A stretch of DNA of 64,000 nucleotides from Cytospora piceicola (lineage: Eukaryota > Ascomycota > Sordariomycetes > Diaporthales > Cytosporaceae), in assembly GCA_023375675.1 (NCBI GenBank), contig JALQBC010000005.1:1178001-1242000 (forward strand), given 5' to 3'. This document shows positions 10,982-22,879 of the stretch, in pieces. Each line of letters begins with the position of its first letter. Within the stretch, counting starts at the first letter, position 1. The notes beneath the pieces were generated by a model. It made no database searches, was not told where the DNA came from, and was given only the letters and a program-made list of their open reading frames with translations. A program made the translations under genes and the position numbers.

Positions 10982-12501
10982 TAGCACATGACAACAGTTC
11001 AAGGACGGACGCTTTTTTCTTCTTCTCTTCATACTTCTGATTTTCCCTCTATCTCATTTCTTGTGCTTATTTTGGGTTTACTGTCGAATATTCTTACAAA
11101 TGCACACTGGTGTTGCGAACGTGTACATAAATCTAGAGCATATTTCGAATATGGATTTTGATCTTCTTATACCAAAGGAGTCAATATATTAATATATTAT
11201 GCCCGAGGCCCCCATGCCTTTTACTTGCCACTGCTGTTGGTGATTTTCCCACTTACTAGGCGCACTATGTTCAGAGGCAACACTAACACAGTAACTGGCA
11301 GGCGAACAGGAAGGTCAGTTGATGTTTGAACTCTTCCTACTTCTAGAGAGCCTCTCTAGGGTACCAAGTGAGAGGGTGCTATAGTGGGTGGGTGCACAGA
11401 TGGTCAGACATATTTGTGATGCCCCGGGAAGTGGGAACATATGTATTCAAAGCATTGGCTGCTTTCTCGGAAGCAGCCAAGCAGGAGAGTTCCCAAAGTG
11501 AGTGAGTGTAATCAAGTACCTACCTAGGTACACAGTAGTGACGAGACCATAAGCGATGACCGGGGTGCCCTGCGTGTAAGTGTACTAATCCCCATGCCCT
11601 CAGTCTATCTTCAAGCCTTGTTGGGGTCTTCGGATTTAAGAAATCAAACAATCTTCTATAGTTCAAAACCACTACTCGAGCATTACGAGCACCATCAGAC
11701 CACCATGACATTATGGGATGGTTCGAAATGCAGCAATTGTCGAGCTCCGACTGTAACTCAGCCCACTGTTTTCGTGACTTGTCTCCATGATGGTGGGCTT
11801 TGATGCTGCGGCCACGGTCCGCCAGCGGTTCGCCCGACATCTGGATCCAATGGCATATGTAACGACCCCTCCATCAGCAATCTTTCATCGTGTCAACTAG
11901 GCAACCAGGCCCCCCAGTTAGAATATAGTGACTCACTCGCGAATCATTAATCAATTGAGGCTCAAGACTATCAAGCTGGCGCAGACATCCAACCAGTGGC
12001 CATGCCCCTAGGCTGCTCATGAATTCAGCTAAGTAAGGGAATACGTACCCATCTAGGTACTTCAGTACCTAGGTAGGTAATAGTAGCCCTGGAGGAGTCT
12101 ACCATGCCAAAGTACTTATGTTTCCGGTCCTGCATAGCCATAGTCACTAGACATGGATTGTCCACTTGCATGTTCGCGGGGAGCGTTGTATGACAGGTAC
12201 TCACTCGAGGTCGCAATTTGGCGTCATGATTTGATCTCCGCAACAATTGATAAGTTCCCCAGTCGTTCCTACCGTCTGTTCTATCTACTTAAAAACACCC
12301 GAGGTTCTTCATGAAACACAACACGACACGACACGACGAACTACTTTCACAGACCTTATCTTATATCGCCATACACGTCCATACACGTCCATACACGTCT
12401 GAGGCTTACCTGGGTACTCATATCTGATACAGCTGGCTGCGCTCGAGGGCCTTTTAACTGGCCACGCCGGCGCAGCACTTGAGGGTCACCAATACGCAGC
12501 C
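10982..12501. other. Intergenic, 1.5 kb, with small repeats
   Basis: It contains the terminator of the CorA-like gene and the promoter of the kinase gene. GTACCTACCTAGGTAC-type palindromes lie at about 11516-11531 and 12056-12079. An (ACACG)n-like run lies at 12320-12341, and three copies of the 10-mer CATACACGTC lie at 12371-12400, about 100 bp before the kinase ATG. No coding frame is convincing. Confidence 0.5.
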
Positions 12502-15500
12502 ATGGAAGGTGCATTCGACAAATTCCGAGATGTCGTCAATGGGAGTCTAAAATCAGGACAGACAGCCCGAGGAAAGGAGGCTCGCTACATACCCGCACAT
12601 ATATTACGCGAACACTGGAACGAGGCTCATGTCAAGGAGATACTGTACACAACAGCCGAACAACCATACGTACTCCCGATAGACGTCATCTGCGAAAAAT
12701 TCCCTCGAACATTCTCCATCATTGTCTACATATCCAGAACAGATCGGTCATATATTCGCTATATGACCCGGTTCATTAGGCATGAGACGGACGACTTCAG
12801 CCTGCCTCTTACCAGGAAACCGCCCTTCCTTTCTGACGACGATGACGCCGAAGACTTCTTCGGGGCCTTCGATCGTCATCAATGGAAGTTCTGCCCAGCC
12901 TCCTTGGGGCCTACCAGACCTTATGATCGGCAACTAGATCCGCGACAGGTCCTGCCCTTCTGTGGTGTGGGCGGGGCTGTGAGCTCAAAACATAATTGGG
13001 GGCACGCATCCGTCCGCTGTGTCAAGGTAGACCCGTCGGCACAGCTGCGAGTCTCAAACTTGGTGCGTGAGATACGTTTTTCCTAGTTTCGTTGCCTCAA
13101 GCAACATTGAACTCATCTAGGCTGTTGTAATGACACTGACTGACATCTACAATCTCAAAGTCACACGATCTTGTCATGCTCAAGGTATTCCCTTCGGACG
13201 AACTCGCCTCGTACCAAAACGAAATCAAGGCATATACATCGTTGAACAACGCGACAGACTGCGAGAACATACTCAGATGTTTCGGAAGCTACCACACACG
13301 GTCCACAGACGGTAGTGTTCAAGACTGTACGATCATACTTGAGAACGCGGACAAAAACACACTACTTGACCTATACAGGAGGAACAATCCACCAACAACC
13401 TTCGCTGAGACCAAAGCCTTCTGGGGAGAGCTATGTAAGGTGGTCTTTGGTCTTGAGGTCATCCATCATACACCTTCAGAGGGACACGCGGGGACTAGTA
13501 CAGTGCATCAAGATTTGAAGCCATCGAATATTTTTACCTTCAGCCGGCTTCCCGATAATAATGGAGAGTTCGACATACTACTCAAGATCGGTGACTTTGG
13601 GATGAGCCATGTCAGAAAGTCAGGCTCTCGCGGTCATGGCAGTCTGGGTTACGACAACAGAAGTACACGCATATACTGTCCACCTGAGCTTCATTGGGGC
13701 GACGACGTTGATTACCGAGTGGGCCCTCTGGTTGATGTATGGTCCATGGGATGTGTCCTCCTCGAAGCGGCTGTGTGGATCGCCTTTGGAGAACGAGGGA
13801 GGATCGAGTTCCAACAACGCCGGCGAGATGAAAATGGCGCGACGAATCCAAGACAGAGAGCTCTCGGCCGTATGGACAGTTTCCACAATGGCACAAATCG
13901 ACTCAACACCGTCGTCGATGTATTGGCCCTCATTGAACAGAACGGTCGAAAGTTTGATGACCTTACGCCCGCTATTGTCAGATTAATACTGGACCATGTC
14001 CTAGTTCCAAAGGTGTCGAGATACAATGCCCGGTTGTTTCTAAGTGAGCTGGACCCAATGATACAGAGAGCTAGAGAGGCCTTTCATCCAAGGCGTACAA
14101 TATCTACGGCGTCCTCAGCCGATCTCAGTCGTACAAGCAGTTATACTCAACCATCTCACACCTCCGAAATCGTCGAATCGCCACCGAGTTCTCCGAACAT
14201 TCCTATCCTACCGCCTGCTAGAAACCAAACGCAAACATTGTCAGGCGACAGAACGATACCTATCTTGCTGACGAGCACAAATCACGGTTTCGACTCCAGC
14301 TACAACGTGGGACCCAATACAGAGGCCAAAAATAGCCCGAAGACAGAATTAGACAACACAGCGAGAGGACGACCATGGCGCCAAGATTCGTTGCGCGGAA
14401 TATCGGATAGAGCAGGAAGTCTCCAAATTCCAGGTGGAGGTAGCAGACAGTCCCTGAATACTGATATCTCGATCGAAGAAGACCTGCTATGGAATCATAC
14501 AGGTCCCTCGGCAGCGGGGACGGGCTATCAGTTGGGTGTGCACCATAATCACGGGGGGCCATGGTCGGCGCCAGCGAGGGCACAGACAAACAATACTGCA
14601 AATTCCGACTCGACTATAACTGCCCTTCGACTACAAGATCAAATTCAAGAAGAGACAAGGTCTACTTTTCCCCGCCTCAGTATTGAAGAAGTCAATCAGC
14701 GAAGGCTTTTGGCGAAGGACAAGAAACACCGTCCTCTTCTGCGGGGCGAAGACCAGGCAATGCCACTCTTGCAGAAACGAGATCACGTTAGTCTGGCTTT
14801 CCTCTCATGACAACGACAGTTGGTGAAAGCATGAACAGAGTGCTGACAACGTTATGCAGGTGTTTCTCATTGACAATTCCAAAACTATGCAGCCATTCCG
14901 AGAGCAAGTGATTACCACCTTCACCAACTTGGCCCATATCCTTGAAAAAGCCGATGAGGATGGAGTTGACGTTTTCTGTACGTCACAGATGGATAAGAAA
15001 GAGAACAACCGTCGTACCGAGAACCTCACCAACTTTGTTCGAAACAGTTTCTGCAAGGGCGCTGGTGGCCGGTGCTTTATTGAGCGGAGCCTTACCACTC
15101 TGATAGGGAAGGTGATCCAGGAGCTTCCACCAGAGGCTGGATCAGGATTGAGAAGGGCCCGGAGCTTCAGAGGCATCTTGGGCAAGAGGTACACTGGTCG
15201 ACCAATAAGTATCTACATCCTGACGAATGGCGTGTGGGACTCCTCCCCAGCAGCCGAGAAGGGCCTCTGTAATGCAGACATTCCAATCCGGCAACTCATT
15301 GAGGAGCTCAAGAGGCGTAACCTCCCCAGGAACCAAGTGGCCCTTCAGTTCTTACGCTTCGGGAACGACGAGACCGGGATCAGACGCCTGAGGACCCTGG
15401 ACGATGATATCAAAAGGGACTTGTAAGTAAAGCCTCTGCCCTCTCCATCTTTTTACGTCCGATTCTGTAGCAGGACCGTACACTAACACGGTATGATCTC

Positions 15501-15617
15501 TGTAGCGATATTGTTGATCACAAGGATAGTACTGGTGATGTTTGGCCCATGCTGGTGGGGAGCCTCGACGAAGGAACGGATCTTGAAGAGAACAGGCCTG
15601 AGCACGACAACAATTGA
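12502..15617 (+). CDS. Protein kinase domain fused to a C-terminal von Willebrand A domain
   Basis: Four exons: 12502-13062, 13161-14786, 14860-15422 and 15506-15617 (2,862 nt, 953 aa). Introns of 98, 73 and 83 bp have donors GTGCGT, GTTAGT and GTAAGT and CTGAC/CTAAC branch sites. Residues 1-160 are a family-specific N-terminus with a DDDDAED acidic patch. The kinase domain spans about 165-480. The glycine loop is degenerate (WGHASVR), Lys195 lies in VMLKVF, HQD at 303-305 replaces HRD, DFG is at 332-334 and the PPE motif at 361-363. The catalytic Lys and both Asp are kept, so activity is plausible. A Ser/Thr/Pro-rich linker covers about 490-720. The vWA domain begins at 730 with the metal-site motif DNSKT (734-738). 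The last splice adds DIVDHKDSTG and the short acidic end. Substrate and partners are unknown. The first intron's AAAG acceptor is its weakest point. Confidence 0.82.
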
Positions 15618-16850
15618 TCTTCAATGTCGCTCTTCGATTGGAGTTAAAATAAGCCTAACAAGACTTCCAGGCTTCAGGCACGGATATTTCAAAGATGCCA
15701 TCGTCCTATATCGACGCCAGGAGACCAACAATCCACGAAAAAGCCGCTGCTCTCTGCTTTTATCTTGCCCAACAACGATTGTTCCGGGACGAGAGGAATT
15801 CTAACATGGCCCTGAAGCAAGGGCTGGGATGTTCAGAAGCCCAGGCCCCAAGAGTATAGAGCCATTGGTTCGGTCTCAGGTGCGGTTGTTGTCGACAAGT
15901 AAGAAAACCCGAACCTTGTCAGAGGTCACACAACCCCTGGAGCAACATGACTGATTGTATCTTCGCAGATACCTACCCTGTTTGACATCAGGAGTACACG
16001 AGTGGGTGGTTGCATGGCAGTCTGCGTGATCAGATCTGTATCGCGTTCACTAATATCTGGTCAAGGACGGGTTGAGGTGTTGAAGGCGTACTGCGAGGAC
16101 ATAGGGTTCCTATTATTCAATGGTTGCTTTAATCTGAATTATACAACGGAATATTGATCTGAAGTAATGAGATCCTATTACTTTCGATAGCATGCATCTT
16201 TTGGGAGTATGTCGCGGTCTTGTTTCTAGGCGTCGTGGTAGGGAGACTGTCGTTTGATAAACCGCGCCAGTCACGACGCATTGGGGTTGCCTACTCAATG
16301 ATCATTTCATATCATAAGTATAGGAACTATCATATTAAGTCTGGCCTTCAGCGGTAACAGCTAGTACCGTTGATCTGTGTTATTTGTCCGCATACATGAA
16401 AGGTTGCTCCTGCGGGCCTGTGTAAATAAGCATATAGGGGGCCTGTGCAAGTAACGGTAACACACCATCACCACCCATTCAAGCTTTTCAAGTCCAGTAG
16501 AATTTGAACATTAGCGACAACTGAGACTGTAATATTCTGTTTATTCTTGGAAATGTTTGAGCGTTGTTCGTCTCGTGGTTGATCGTAGCACACTTCTCAC
16601 AATGCACATGCACGCACTGGGGCCGACTGGAGTGCATATTCAAGGGCTGATGGCATGTCCTCGCGGGAATATTGCATGAAAGGCTGGCAGTCCAGAGGAA
16701 GGAGAGTTTCTCTGGGCGAACAGCGCACGCGACTTGGGTCAAAAGGTCTTTCGAGTTAGGATCAGTGACACGGAAGGCGACCATGACGAGAAGTGCCAGT
16801 TGTGATGATGTCGGATAAGCGGATGCCGAGGAGGGCTTCATTCCGAGACT
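15618..16850. other. Convergent intergenic region between the kinase gene and the polymerase iota 3' end
   Basis: It holds the 3' ends of two convergent genes. A 54-codon open frame at 15695-15859 and a 117-codon minus frame at 16488-16841 are the best coding candidates, but neither has recognisable features. No RIP signature is visible here. Confidence 0.45.
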
Positions 16851-17171
16851 CTACCTGTCTTCCAGATCATGGTATCGTTTATGCGCGGTGACCGCGAAAG
16901 AAGGCCAACAGTGCCCGCATCTGCTGCAGGCCTGGCTCCCATCCTGGCCATCCCATGGCTCTGGCTCATACTCAGCGTCTGAAGAACCAAGGTCAATCTC
17001 CATGTGGTCATCTGAAGGTGGGGACCCAACGCCATCGACCTCACTGTTTTTATCTCCTTACTAGTCTACTTCCACTGTCGCTCGTGGCGGCGCCTCGTCG
17101 CCGGTGTCGTAGACCCTAAACTCTCGCAAGACGTCATCTTGTCTCCTGAACATCTGCGAGATATCTCTCCC
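16851..17171 (-). pseudogene. POLI: DNA polymerase iota, 3' fragment (C-terminus with ubiquitin-binding-type zinc finger)
   Basis: This is the downstream half of the gene whose upstream half is at 61966-63513. Reading minus from 17171 gives GRDISQMFRRQDDVLREFR, the conserved segment that follows the little-finger domain in fungal polymerase iota. An acidic linker follows, then a C-terminal C2H2 finger CSRCGHCWPSF...AHKRYH (C-X2-C-X11-H-X3-H), of the UBZ kind used by Y-family polymerases to bind ubiquitinated PCNA. The stop is TAG at 16853-16851. Two consecutive in-frame stops, TAG TAA (17063-17058), sit in the linker and are what RIP would make from CAG CAA. The fragment has no promoter or start of its own, since it lies directly against the left end of the inserted element. 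Confidence 0.85.
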
Positions 17172-17173
17172 AC

Positions 17174-17574
17174 CTCGACAACGAGAGGCGGTAATTTCCG
17201 ATTTTAATAGGTCTTAACTCTTAAGACAGTGTTTCTAAAGCAGATTTTCGAGTTTAAAACCTGTTTCTAAAGTGCATTTTCAAATCTAAGGCCTGTTTTT
17301 AGAGTGTATTTCGAGTATAATATATATTTTTAGAGTATATTTAAAGCTAATATATATATCGTAAGTTTTACTTCGACCTTTAAGTTTAGCCTTAAAGTCT
17401 GATCGTAGCTATCTCTCTGTCTTTATATAGCTTTCGACCTTCGACCTTCGACCTTCGACTTTTAACCTTCGAGTCTTAATCGTCTAACTTCTATTACGCT
17501 TAATAAACTACTAATTATCTAACCGTAGCCGTGTAGGCGGTGTTTCTAGTGCCTCTTACAGTCGGTCCGCTATA
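17174..17574 (+). repeat. Left terminal inverted repeat
   Basis: It pairs with 61483-61965 in reverse complement. Shared landmarks from the outside in are AGGTCTTAACTC, GTGTTTCTA, CGAGTATAATATATATTTTTAGAGTATAT (17312-17340), the ATATATATCGTAAGTT block, repeated TTCGACC, TAATCGTCTA, and the inner GTAGCCGTGTA...GTTTCTAGT. Nearly all mismatches are transitions. The outermost ~27 bp resemble the other end only loosely and carry little RIP. Confidence 0.85.
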
Positions 17575-17740
17575 GTCGGCTTAAGCTACACCGAGTAGGA
17601 AAGGCGATATAGGAAGCTACGATACCTTTTATAGTCGGTCCGCTACGGAATATATAACTGCTTAAGTAGTAACTACTTAAATAATAGCTATAATGCCTTT
17701 ACGGTCGGTCCGTTACAGAATATATAACGTATATTAAAAA
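17540..17740 (-). repeat. Left subterminal repeats (3 copies)
   Basis: Three copies of a CTTTTAYAGTCGGTCCGCTAC-like motif lie at about 17555, 17629 and 17700. One copy of the longer companion unit (GGCTTAAGCTACACCGAGTA...GGCGATATAGG) lies between the first two. They are the reverse complement of the array at the right end. Confidence 0.85.
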
Positions 17741-17987
17741 GATAGCTACTAGATTACGATATAAGCGACGTAGGAATTATCGCTTAAAGGTTAGTTATAA
17801 AAGGCCCTCGGCGTAAAAAGGATAAAAGGGAAGGCTATTCGATTAAATATTAAAGGCGATAAAAGCGATAAATTATTATAATCGTTTATATAATATCTTA
17901 ACGTTTAAAATTTATATATCTTAATTTAAATATCCTTACTTTTATTTATTATAAAGTTATTATCGTTATTACCTTATTACTATTAGA

Positions 17988-20900
17988 GCTATTATTTACC
18001 TTCGGAACTATCGTTACTATCGTTACTATCGTTATTCTCTATACTGTTAATATCTATACCGTTACCTTTAGCGCTATTATTTTTAGAACTATTTTTACTC
18101 TTATCTATAATATCGTTTAACACTACTGCCTATACTAGTAGCGATATACTACTCGGCTAAAGGGCGGCTAGCCGTAATAATCGTCGATATATTATAGGAT
18201 CTTTTACCTCCGGGGACTAGCGTTTTAAAAACCTTTTTAAAAAGTAACTATCGTTAGAATTTTAGCGTTTTAAAGTCGACCTTAGATTCGAAACCGGCTG
18301 TTGTTTAGTAGTAATACCTTTAGTAGTAATACTTACTTTACTCTTTCCGGACGTTTTACCTTTTCCGGAAGCCTTACTTTAAGGTAATAGCTATAAAGTC
18401 TAACTATCGCTTCCGGTAGGCTTTTAACCTTTAAGGTATATACGTACTTTTATATAGGCGATCGAAACGTAGTTGTTAATCGACTTAAGTATATCGCGGT
18501 TTATATAATAGCCGTTTAATAACTAGTATTATAAAAGACTGCTTTTCTTTAAGAATAAATAAAGGTATTCGGAATATATATATTCCTTTAAATCGGTAAA
18601 AATGCCGTTATTATTTAAAAGGATATTTCGAAGCTTCTTAAAAAGGTTCTTAACCTTCCTTATAAGGTTTAACAGCTCGATCTTAGGTATTAGATAACAC
18701 TTTACGGTATACTTCTTCGACCGGTAAAAAATATTTATCTCGAAGTCGTAAAGCTAACAATAATACTTCCGTAATAACAGAATAAAAGTAAGATCTCGGA
18801 ATTCGTATTCTATAATACTAAAATATTAATTATAATTACTTAGTTTTTAAAAGCTATATTTATAAGCTTAATATATAAAAGTTTTTTCTTTCTATTTATC
18901 GCTTTAGCTCTTTTTCTATAAACCGCGATCCTATATAGTCTTATAGTTATTTTAAGAATCTTAAAGTACTTACGATAAAAAAGGCTTTTAAACAGCCTTT
19001 TACGTTTAGACGGCAGCCTTATTAATAATATTTATCTTACCTTTAAAACAGAAGTTAAAGTAAAAAACGACCTTTTTATAGGTTTCCGAGTCTTTATATT
19101 TTTACTAATTATACTTTCTATTAGTTTTAAAATAACAGATCGAGTATTAGAACGTCTTTAATAGCCTTTAGTTAAACTTACCGCGGTCGTTTATATATTA
19201 TTAGTAGAATTTAAAAGATTAATACTTATTAAAATTACTTTTTATACTTGTTTAATAAAAGCCGTATTTATAAATTATTGTCGGAGGCGATCGCTTTTCT
19301 AAAGGTATATATTGCTAGTAGTATCTTTCTAAGTTTATTTTATCTTTAAATCTCTCTTACTTCTTAGTATAGTCGATATAGTCGTAATAAAGGTATCCTT
19401 AAAAGAACTTGTAAGCTTAATCGAAAACCCTTTCTATATCGAAATAAGAGTTAATATCCCGATAAGCTTTTAAAGCTTTTTAGTTTAAGAATAACCTTTA
19501 GTAATTATTATACCTATACCTTTACTCGCTATAAAAGCGGTTAAAGTAGTATTATAGCTAGCCGGCGTTAAGGTTATCGGTATTATAATCGGAGTACCGG
19601 AAAGAGAGTAGTTAGTCTTAACTATTTATAAGTTAAGTATATAAAAGGTTTAGCAGGTTAAGGTTTATAAATAACGAATTAAGAGCTTTTATTTTAAAGT
19701 ATTCTTTAAGTAAAGCTTATCGTTCTGTACTAAGTTTAAGGTAGAGCTTTTAAAATAGTTTACTTATCGAGATCTATAACAGGTAAGTAAACTTAACTAG
19801 CTAAAATAAGGGATTCGAGGTACCTATAACCTTATTAGTAATATTACTATCTTAGGTAACGTTACGAAACTTATCTTAAAAGCTCTTTACCGGATCGAAT
19901 AAGTCTAGGTACTTAACAGGTTTTTTTATTAGTAACGGTAGGTTACTTTAGTACCTCGAGAATATTATTAAGTTCGGAGGTTTTTACGTAGTAGGTACGT
20001 AACGAAAAGAGCTGTTTTTAAATAGGACGATCGGGAAGCCTTAACGGTTTATAATCGACTATTAAACTTCGAGTATAAAGTCTAGTAAGTAACAGTCTTT
20101 ACTTAGCCGCCGGTTATTAACTTTTTAAATAGCTTAAGCGACTTATTATAAAACGTTATAAACAATTTAAAAAAGGAATCGCTTTTAATAAATACCTAGT
20201 TTAAGTTTATAAAGGTCGAAGTATACCGTAGCTTTATTGTATTTCGTATAGAAATCTAACGAAACTAGTATAGTATACAGAGTGTCGATTGTATAGCTAA
20301 AAGAACGTAGCTAGCTATAGTAAAAGATGTAAAAGGGATAAATCGTATTATTAAGAAGTATATAGGTTTTAAATTCCGATTCGCTAAGGCTGTAGCTTTT
20401 AAAAATAGCTAGGTAGCCTTATTAGATCCGGGACGCTTCTTAAACTAATACGTTATTAAGAGATTTAGTTTTTTTGAATTAGAACTTAAAAGGCAGATAT
20501 TTAGCCTTTATAAGCTTTTCCTTTATAAGTTATATTTTTTTCTTTATCGATACGGTTTTAAGTACTATTTTTAGGTTTTCGTTCGTTTACTTAACCTATT
20601 ATTTATACCGAGCTTAATATATCTCGACGACCTTTAGTAGACGTCGAGCTACTACTAAGTTTTTTATAGCTACGGTAAACTATTAGAGAACGGGAAGGCG
20701 TTAAGCTTAAAGAGTTTCGAAATCTTATAAGACTCTTTATTAAGATACGTCGATTATAAGGTCGAAAAGAAACTAATTCTAGCCTTTTACCTAGTTTAAA
20801 AAGCTTATTATAACTGCTATATTAGCCTTTATATAATAGTATAAGGCCCTTTAGCGACGAGTAAACGGTATAAAAGCCTTTAAGAATAATGTAAATAGTG

Positions 20901-22260
20901 AGACCGAGAAGAGGGTGTTTTAGCTAGTTAAGAAGTCGAGAGCTTATAGATTCGGGAAATTTACTAATATAATTTTAGTAGACAGAATTAAATAAAAGTT
21001 ATACCGGAAGCTGTTTATAATATTTTTAAAGCGTTCTTTATACTATTCTTAAGAAAGGCCGGGGATAAATGTTTTATCGGCTTAAAAATACTTTAAAAAG
21101 TCTTTAGACTTTAGTCTCGATATAAAAATATCCTTAAAACTAATAGGGAACACTTAGTTGTTAGCCTTTTAGTCGAAGTATGTTTTAGTAATAATTATAT
21201 AGTTATTTTAAACGTAAGGCTTAAACGCTCCTTCGGGCCTGTCTTTATTTTTAATATCGCTAAGCTTTTAAATAATCGCGGCCTTTTATAGCTCGACGAC
21301 CTTTTCGATACTTTCGCCTTAACTCGTGACCGCCGTCGGGTTACCTTCGTAGATAATTTTACGTTATATCTCGGTAATAAAAAGTCTATACTCCTACCTG
21401 CTTAGTTGCTAAGGTACGTCGACGATTATAGTAGGTAAGAACTGAATATCGATGCCGGCGGCTGTTAAGATAGGTACGAAGAGTTCTCGGGTAAAAGTAA
21501 TATATAGCTTTCGTAAGGCCGATATTATATCGAAGTATAAAAGCTTTTCTTTAAACTCGATAATTAAGGCTTAGTATAAGCCGACAGATAACAGGTTTAT
21601 AACCGCGGTATAAATAAAGGCCGACTTAATGTTTTTTATTTCTTAGCTTAACTAGTCGATAATATCTTCTTATACGCTTACTAGTAATAGAAGTACTTTA
21701 AAGAAAAAGCACTTTATACCGTATCCCTGTTAAATAAGCTATAATAACGTATTTATTTCGTCGTCTTTAAGCTAGGCCTATTAGTCTATTAACTTAAAGG
21801 CTTTGTTAAGGAAACGTATTTAGTTTAACTATATAGATACCTTAAATCTATCCTTCGTCCTTTACTAAGACTGTAGAGGGCTGTCGGCTAGCTTATCGTC
21901 TTCCCGGATATAAAAAGACTGCTTAACGGCGATAGTAACAGCGGAGGTAATAGCGGAGGTAACGGCTTAGTTATAGGTTTATATCGATAACTCGTTAGGC
22001 ATTATATAAGGTTAGTTAGCTGTCTTATCCTCTTTTTAAGGGTTCGGCTTTAGTAAATATAGTTAATATTAAATAATCGAGATAAAGACTAAAAAGCTTA
22101 CTATCGATAATTTACTAAGTATTATATAAGATTAGTTAGCTATTTCGTCTTTTTCTTAAAAGATCGGCTTCAAAGCCGACTTCTTAAAGTTAAAAGATAG
22201 TTTAACCTAGATATTATTAGTAGCGATAAAGAAGAAAAGGTTTTATATTACTTATACGCT
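17988..22260 (-). pseudogene. Degraded ~1,420-codon reading frame, unknown protein
   Basis: One minus-strand frame (codon phase fixed over 4.2 kb; checked at 22000, 18808 and 18001) holds protein-like sequence interrupted only by TAG and TAA. Candidate start ATG is at 22002-22000 (MPNELS), but the frame also extends upstream through a duplicated ~110-bp segment (22000-22080 and 22110-22190). Visible segments include ISALRKLYITFTRELFVP, a positively charged middle, KASGKGKTSGKSK, and a Ser/Asn/Asp-rich tail ending NDSNDSNDSSEGK just before clustered stops at about 17988. The tail end lies ~0.4 kb from the left inverted repeat, so the gene reads outward. I do not recognise the family. RIP has changed many residues, so the visible peptide is not the original. 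Confidence 0.6.
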
Positions 22261-22508
22261 TACTTATAATAGCCGGAGGTTTAATATCGGATTAAGGTTG
22301 CTTATATAATAAAAATTAGTTTAATAAGAATTAGTCTAATAAAATCTAAATATTTTTAAGATTTTTTAAATAAGGTTTACGTAAAAATATTAGTTTATAG
22401 ATAAGATAAGAAGACTAGGATTCTGTTATTATTATATCTATTTAATAGTAAAGGACAAGGTAAAGTTAAGAAACTAAAAGAGCGTTTATAAAATAGTATT
22501 AGCTATTT

Positions 22509-22712
22509 TATATTATTAAGTAAACCGGAATATACTTTTTAGTTAGTGCTTTAGAAATATAGAAATAAAGATACTTAATAAAGGTGCTTAATAAAGGTGC
22601 CTAATAATTTTATATTACTAAGCAGACCGGAATATACTTCTTAGTCGGGGCTTTAGAAATATAGAAATAAAGATATTTAAGAGAAGTGCTTAATTAAAGT
22701 ACCTAATAATTT
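22509..22712. repeat. Tandem duplication, 102-bp period
   Basis: The unit beginning TATATTATTAAGTAAACCGG recurs as TATATTACTAAGCAGACCGG 102 bp later. The two share GGAATATACTT and CTTTAGAAATATAGAAATAAAGATA. It lies between the two divergent degraded frames, so it may sit in their shared promoter region. Confidence 0.8.
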
Positions 22713-22879
22713 ATTATTAAAGCTTCTATATAAAGAGATTTAAATTTAGCTGTTAAGGTTTCTTATATCGAGTTTTTACTATTTTTAAAGTTACTTTATT
22801 ATACCTTCGAGAGGTATAATATATACCTTCGAAAGATATAACTATATATATCGAGAAACACAACTATATACTTCGAAAG

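Noticed and set aside
11520..11840. 106-codon minus-strand frame
   Set aside because: Composition is not protein-like, no family motif, and it lies between two well-supported genes within their regulatory space.
15695..15859. 54-codon frame with reasonable composition (MPSSYIDARRPTIHEKAAAL)
   Set aside because: Too short to support, with no recognisable domain and no clear splice partner. It could be a remnant.
16488..16841. 117-codon minus-strand frame downstream of the polymerase iota stop
   Set aside because: No motif, no conserved feature, and it starts within the 3' flank of another gene.
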